From Candidatus Babeliales bacterium (lineage in GTDB: Bacteria; Babelota; Babeliae; Babelales; RVW-14), in the NCBI GenBank assembly GCA_019746485.1, contig JAIERW010000001.1:70917-134916 (forward strand): a DNA stretch of 64,000 bases. Direction: 5' to 3'. Shown here piece after piece: positions 61,747 to 64,000 of the stretch. The position numbers and the translations under genes are program-made. The notes beneath the pieces were generated by a model. It saw nothing but the letters and a program-made list of their open reading frames with translations, ran no database searches and was not told where the DNA came from. Within the stretch, counting starts at the first letter, position 1. Every line of letters starts with the position of its first letter.

Positions 61747-62739
61747 TCACAAAGAATCAATCATCGTACGCATTTGATCAACCGTAAGCCACTCGTTATT
61801 ATTCCCACTGTGATACTCAAAATCTGGCGCCACCGGCCGAGCATATTTGTGCAACACACTTGTTGCGCCCAGTATTTTATATTCAGGCTCTATCACATAA
61901 TAATTATCATATTCGTACGTATGACGCGCATCTTCGCTGGTAATCATCATTTCATGAATTTTCTCGCCAGGCCTAATGCCAACATTGCGCAATGAAATTG
62001 CTGGCGCAATTGCTTGAACCAAGTCAGTCACACGCATTGAAGGAATTTTTTTTACAAAAAGCTCGCCGCCTTCCATAATTTCAAACGCTTGCAAAACCAT
62101 TTCTACTGCATCTTCAAGCTTAAGCCAAAAGCGCGTCATGCGCGTGTCGGTAATAGGAAGCTCATCGGCACCAGCTTTAATTAAATGTTGAAAGTAGGGA
62201 ATAACTGAACCACGACTGCCTGCAACATTGCCATAGCGCACTACAGCAAAGCGCGTATCATGCCCACCGCTGTAAACATTGCCAGCAATAAAAAGTTTAT
62301 CTGAGCACAATTTGGTGGCACCGTACAAGTTTATGGGCGCACAGGCTTTGTCAGTACTCAACGCAATAACTTTTTTAACTTTGCAATCAATAGCTGCATC
62401 AATAACATTTTGAGCGCCAAGAATATTGGTCTTTACTGCCTCAAATGGATTGTATTCGCATGACGGAACTTGTTTGAGTGCTGCAGCATGAACAACAACA
62501 TCAATACCATCAAACGCACGATATAAACGATCTTTGTCACGCACATCGCCAATAAAAAAACGCAGCTTTTTGTTGCCACGAAATTCAGGCTTATTAGACA
62601 TAATAAACTGTTTGTATTCATCACGAGAAAGAACAACAATGCGCTCTAGATTTGGGTACCGCTGAAGCACCATTTCAATAAATGCGTTACCAAAAGACCC
62701 TGTTCCGCCTGTTACCAACAATGAACGTGCCGTTTTCAT
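61747..62739 (-). CDS. pseB: UDP-N-acetylglucosamine 4,6-dehydratase (inverting)
   Basis: Protein of 330 residues started at the ATG at 62739, with AAGGGAA upstream; a longer frame to 62781 lacks such a site. First step of pseudaminic acid synthesis. SDR loop TGGTGSFGNAF, RDEYKQF, HAAALKQVPSCEYNP, LSTDKACAPINLYGATK with the catalytic Tyr-x3-Lys, and RYGNVAGSRGSVIPYF are typical of PseB/FlaA1. It follows the fucose synthase gene by 32 bp. Confidence 0.9.
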   Translation of the reverse strand: MKTARSLLVTGGTGSFGNAFIEMVLQRYPNLERIVVLSRDEYKQFIMSNKPEFRGNKKLRFFIGDVRDKDRLYRAFDGIDVVVHAAALKQVPSCEYNPFEAVKTNILGAQNVIDAAIDCKVKKVIALSTDKACAPINLYGATKLCSDKLFIAGNVYSGGHDTRFAVVRYGNVAGSRGSVIPYFQHLIKAGADELPITDTRMTRFWLKLEDAVEMVLQAFEIMEGGELFVKKIPSMRVTDLVQAIAPAISLRNVGIRPGEKIHEMMITSEDARHTYEYDNYYVIEPEYKILGATSVLHKYARPVAPDFEYHSGNNNEWLTVDQMRTMIDSL

Positions 62740-62771
62740 AACTTCCCTTCTCTCTTTTTTTTCATTCCTAT

Positions 62772-63854
62772 TTACATGCACTTTTCAGCGTGTGAGACAA
62801 TGTTATGCACTAATGCTACAGGGTTTTTATATGCAGCATATGATGCAACAAGCCCTTCTTGAAGACTCACACGTGCCTGCCAACCAAGCGTATTGATGCG
62901 CGCAACGTCAAGCAGCTTGCGCGGCGTACCATCAGGTTTGCTGCTGTCCCAATGAATAGCACCTTTAAAACCTACAACTTTTTTTACCAACTGTGCCAAC
63001 TCACTAATTTGTATATCGATGCCCGCCCCAATATTTAACAACTCGCCAACATCTTTATACGAATGATTCTGCATTAAAAAAACCAGCGCTTGCGCTAAAT
63101 CGTCTACATACAAAAATTCACGATACGGCATGCCACTGCCCCACAACGTTACACAATCTTTAGTAACGCCAAGCTGGCCAAGCAAATCTACCCATGTTGC
63201 CGCTTGCACTTCAAAACCAACCGGGTACATGAGCAGGTCGCGCTCAACCTCTGCCATTTTACCCGCGCTCAATAACTTGGCAAGATGAAACTTACGAATG
63301 AGAGCCGGCACCACGTGCGATGTTTCAAGATTAAAATTGTCGCCCGGTCCGTACAAGTTGGTGGGCATGACCGAAAAAAAATCGGCGCCATACTGCTCGT
63401 GATAATAACGGCACAATTTTATGGCCGCAATTTTGGCAATAGCATACGGCTCATTGGTTGGCTCCAGCGGGCCAGATAACAAATATTCTTCTTTGAGTGG
63501 CTGCGGTGCGTATTTTGGATAAATGCACGAAGAGCCAAGATTGATTAATTTTTTAACACCAGAGCGATGAGCCGCATGAATTACGTTGGTAGCAATCGTC
63601 AGATTATCGTACAAAAATTCTGCTTTGTAGTTTTGGTTAGCAAGAATGCCACCCACTTTTGCTGCTGCTAAAAAAACATACTCAGGCTGTTCTTGCTCAA
63701 AAAAAAGCTCTACCGCACTTTGACAGCGCAAATCAAGCTCATAAACTGCACGCGTGACAATGTTATGATAGCCCTTGCTCTGCAACGTTTTAATCAGCGC
63801 AGAACCAACAAGCCCGGCATGCCCGGCAACATAAATTTTTGAGGAGTGCTGCAT
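62772..63854 (-). CDS. fcl: GDP-L-fucose synthase
   Basis: Protein of 360 residues that epimerises and reduces GDP-4-keto-6-deoxymannose to GDP-fucose. IYVAGHAGLVGSAL, AAAKVGGILANQ, SSCIYPKYAPQPLKE, the catalytic YAIAKIAAIKLC and PTNLYGPGDNF are the family hallmarks. It is about 40 residues longer than usual because of an insert near residues 190-220. GDP-mannose dehydratase would lie outside the window. Confidence 0.9.
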   Translation of the reverse strand: MQHSSKIYVAGHAGLVGSALIKTLQSKGYHNIVTRAVYELDLRCQSAVELFFEQEQPEYVFLAAAKVGGILANQNYKAEFLYDNLTIATNVIHAAHRSGVKKLINLGSSCIYPKYAPQPLKEEYLLSGPLEPTNEPYAIAKIAAIKLCRYYHEQYGADFFSVMPTNLYGPGDNFNLETSHVVPALIRKFHLAKLLSAGKMAEVERDLLMYPVGFEVQAATWVDLLGQLGVTKDCVTLWGSGMPYREFLYVDDLAQALVFLMQNHSYKDVGELLNIGAGIDIQISELAQLVKKVVGFKGAIHWDSSKPDGTPRKLLDVARINTLGWQARVSLQEGLVASYAAYKNPVALVHNIVSHAEKCM

Positions 63855-63860
63855 AAGTAC

Positions 63861-63998
63861 CTATCCAACGGTATGTTGTTGAAATGAAACACTGTGCGTT
63901 GTGTACGCAAAATCTTTTTGTTTGCAAGCAAAAATACCCGCACCCACAGGAGTAAGGTCAGCAAATTTTAAATCATAGTCAACCATAATGTTAACCAA
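63861..63998 (-). CDS. C-terminal end of an unidentified protein (partial)
   Basis: An open frame enters from the window's right edge and stops at 63861-63863. The last 45 residues (NIMVDYDLKFADLTPVGAG through TTHSVSFQQHTVG) are visible. It ends 6 bp before the fucose synthase start, fitting the operon spacing. Too little is present for a name. Confidence 0.5.
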   Translation of the reverse strand: MVNIMVDYDLKFADLTPVGAGIFACKQKDFAYTTHSVSFQQHTVG

Positions 63999-64000
63999 CT

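Noticed and set aside
61569-61760. Small reading frame in the intergenic region
   Set aside because: It consists of the palindromic repeat units and has no ribosome-binding site.
1-64000. tRNA, rRNA, phage or transposase genes
   Set aside because: No cloverleaf or conserved rRNA stretch was seen in the gaps, and no reading frame resembles integrase, transposase or phage structural proteins.

Overview
The window looks like chromosome of a host-associated bacterium with an AT-rich genome. The best fit is the Dependentiae (TM6) type of protist-associated bacterium; this is inference from gene content, with no rRNA or other phylogenetic marker in the window. The main reasons are a set of signal-peptide-bearing ankyrin proteins, one of which also carries a RING-H2 finger; lineage-expanded membrane glycosyltransferases; and a large surface-glycan locus. 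The murE fragment at the left edge has the DNPR motif of meso-diaminopimelate-adding enzymes, so peptidoglycan synthesis is present at least in part.

Layout. 2-529: 3' end of murE. 535-9034: four tandem secreted paralogues, each with a nearly invariant N-terminal domain of about 290 residues, a divergent seven-bladed WD40-like propeller and an invariant short tail. 9100-13951: a GT-C membrane protein, then a GT-C/uridine-kinase-like fusion overlapping a class II aldolase. 14003-15418: a secreted, very basic, low-complexity protein. 15770-18413: a secreted ankyrin-RING protein and two small secreted ankyrin proteins, with recognisable promoters and terminators. The first has a possible pseudoknot in its leader. 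18513-30036: a double nucleotidyltransferase, four more GT-C paralogues, two GT2 enzymes, a methyltransferase and a GDPD-like protein. 30005-32284: an unknown secreted protein. 32486-39080: glycosyltransferases, methyltransferases, a DegT aminotransferase, a cupin and a secreted ankyrin protein. 39427-39618: a small secreted protein with its own promoter and terminator. 39673-63998: a colinear minus-strand run of about 24 kb, mostly surface-sugar genes.

How the genes work together. In the minus-strand run, PseB, PseI (NeuB family), PseF, DegT aminotransferases, a GNAT acetyltransferase, a GT-B-fold protein, a Gfo/Idh/MocA oxidoreductase and a WbpG/PseA-type amidotransferase point to an activated nonulosonic acid of the pseudaminic type, probably with an acetamidino group. 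GDP-fucose synthase, a CDP-paratose-epimerase-like enzyme, glycosyltransferases, two capsule-synthesis-like proteins, a phytanoyl-CoA-dioxygenase-like protein and methyltransferases would build and decorate a surface polysaccharide. The GT-C proteins probably act on the periplasmic side with lipid-linked sugars made by the DPM1-like GT2 enzymes. Signal-peptide ankyrin proteins are interleaved with the glycan genes, and one is translationally coupled to a sugar epimerase.

Mobile or repeated DNA is limited to dispersed palindromic repeats at 34.7 and 61.5-61.7 kb, a different inverted-repeat element at 32.3 kb, and tandem gene duplications. I saw no tRNA, rRNA, CRISPR array, transposase or phage gene.
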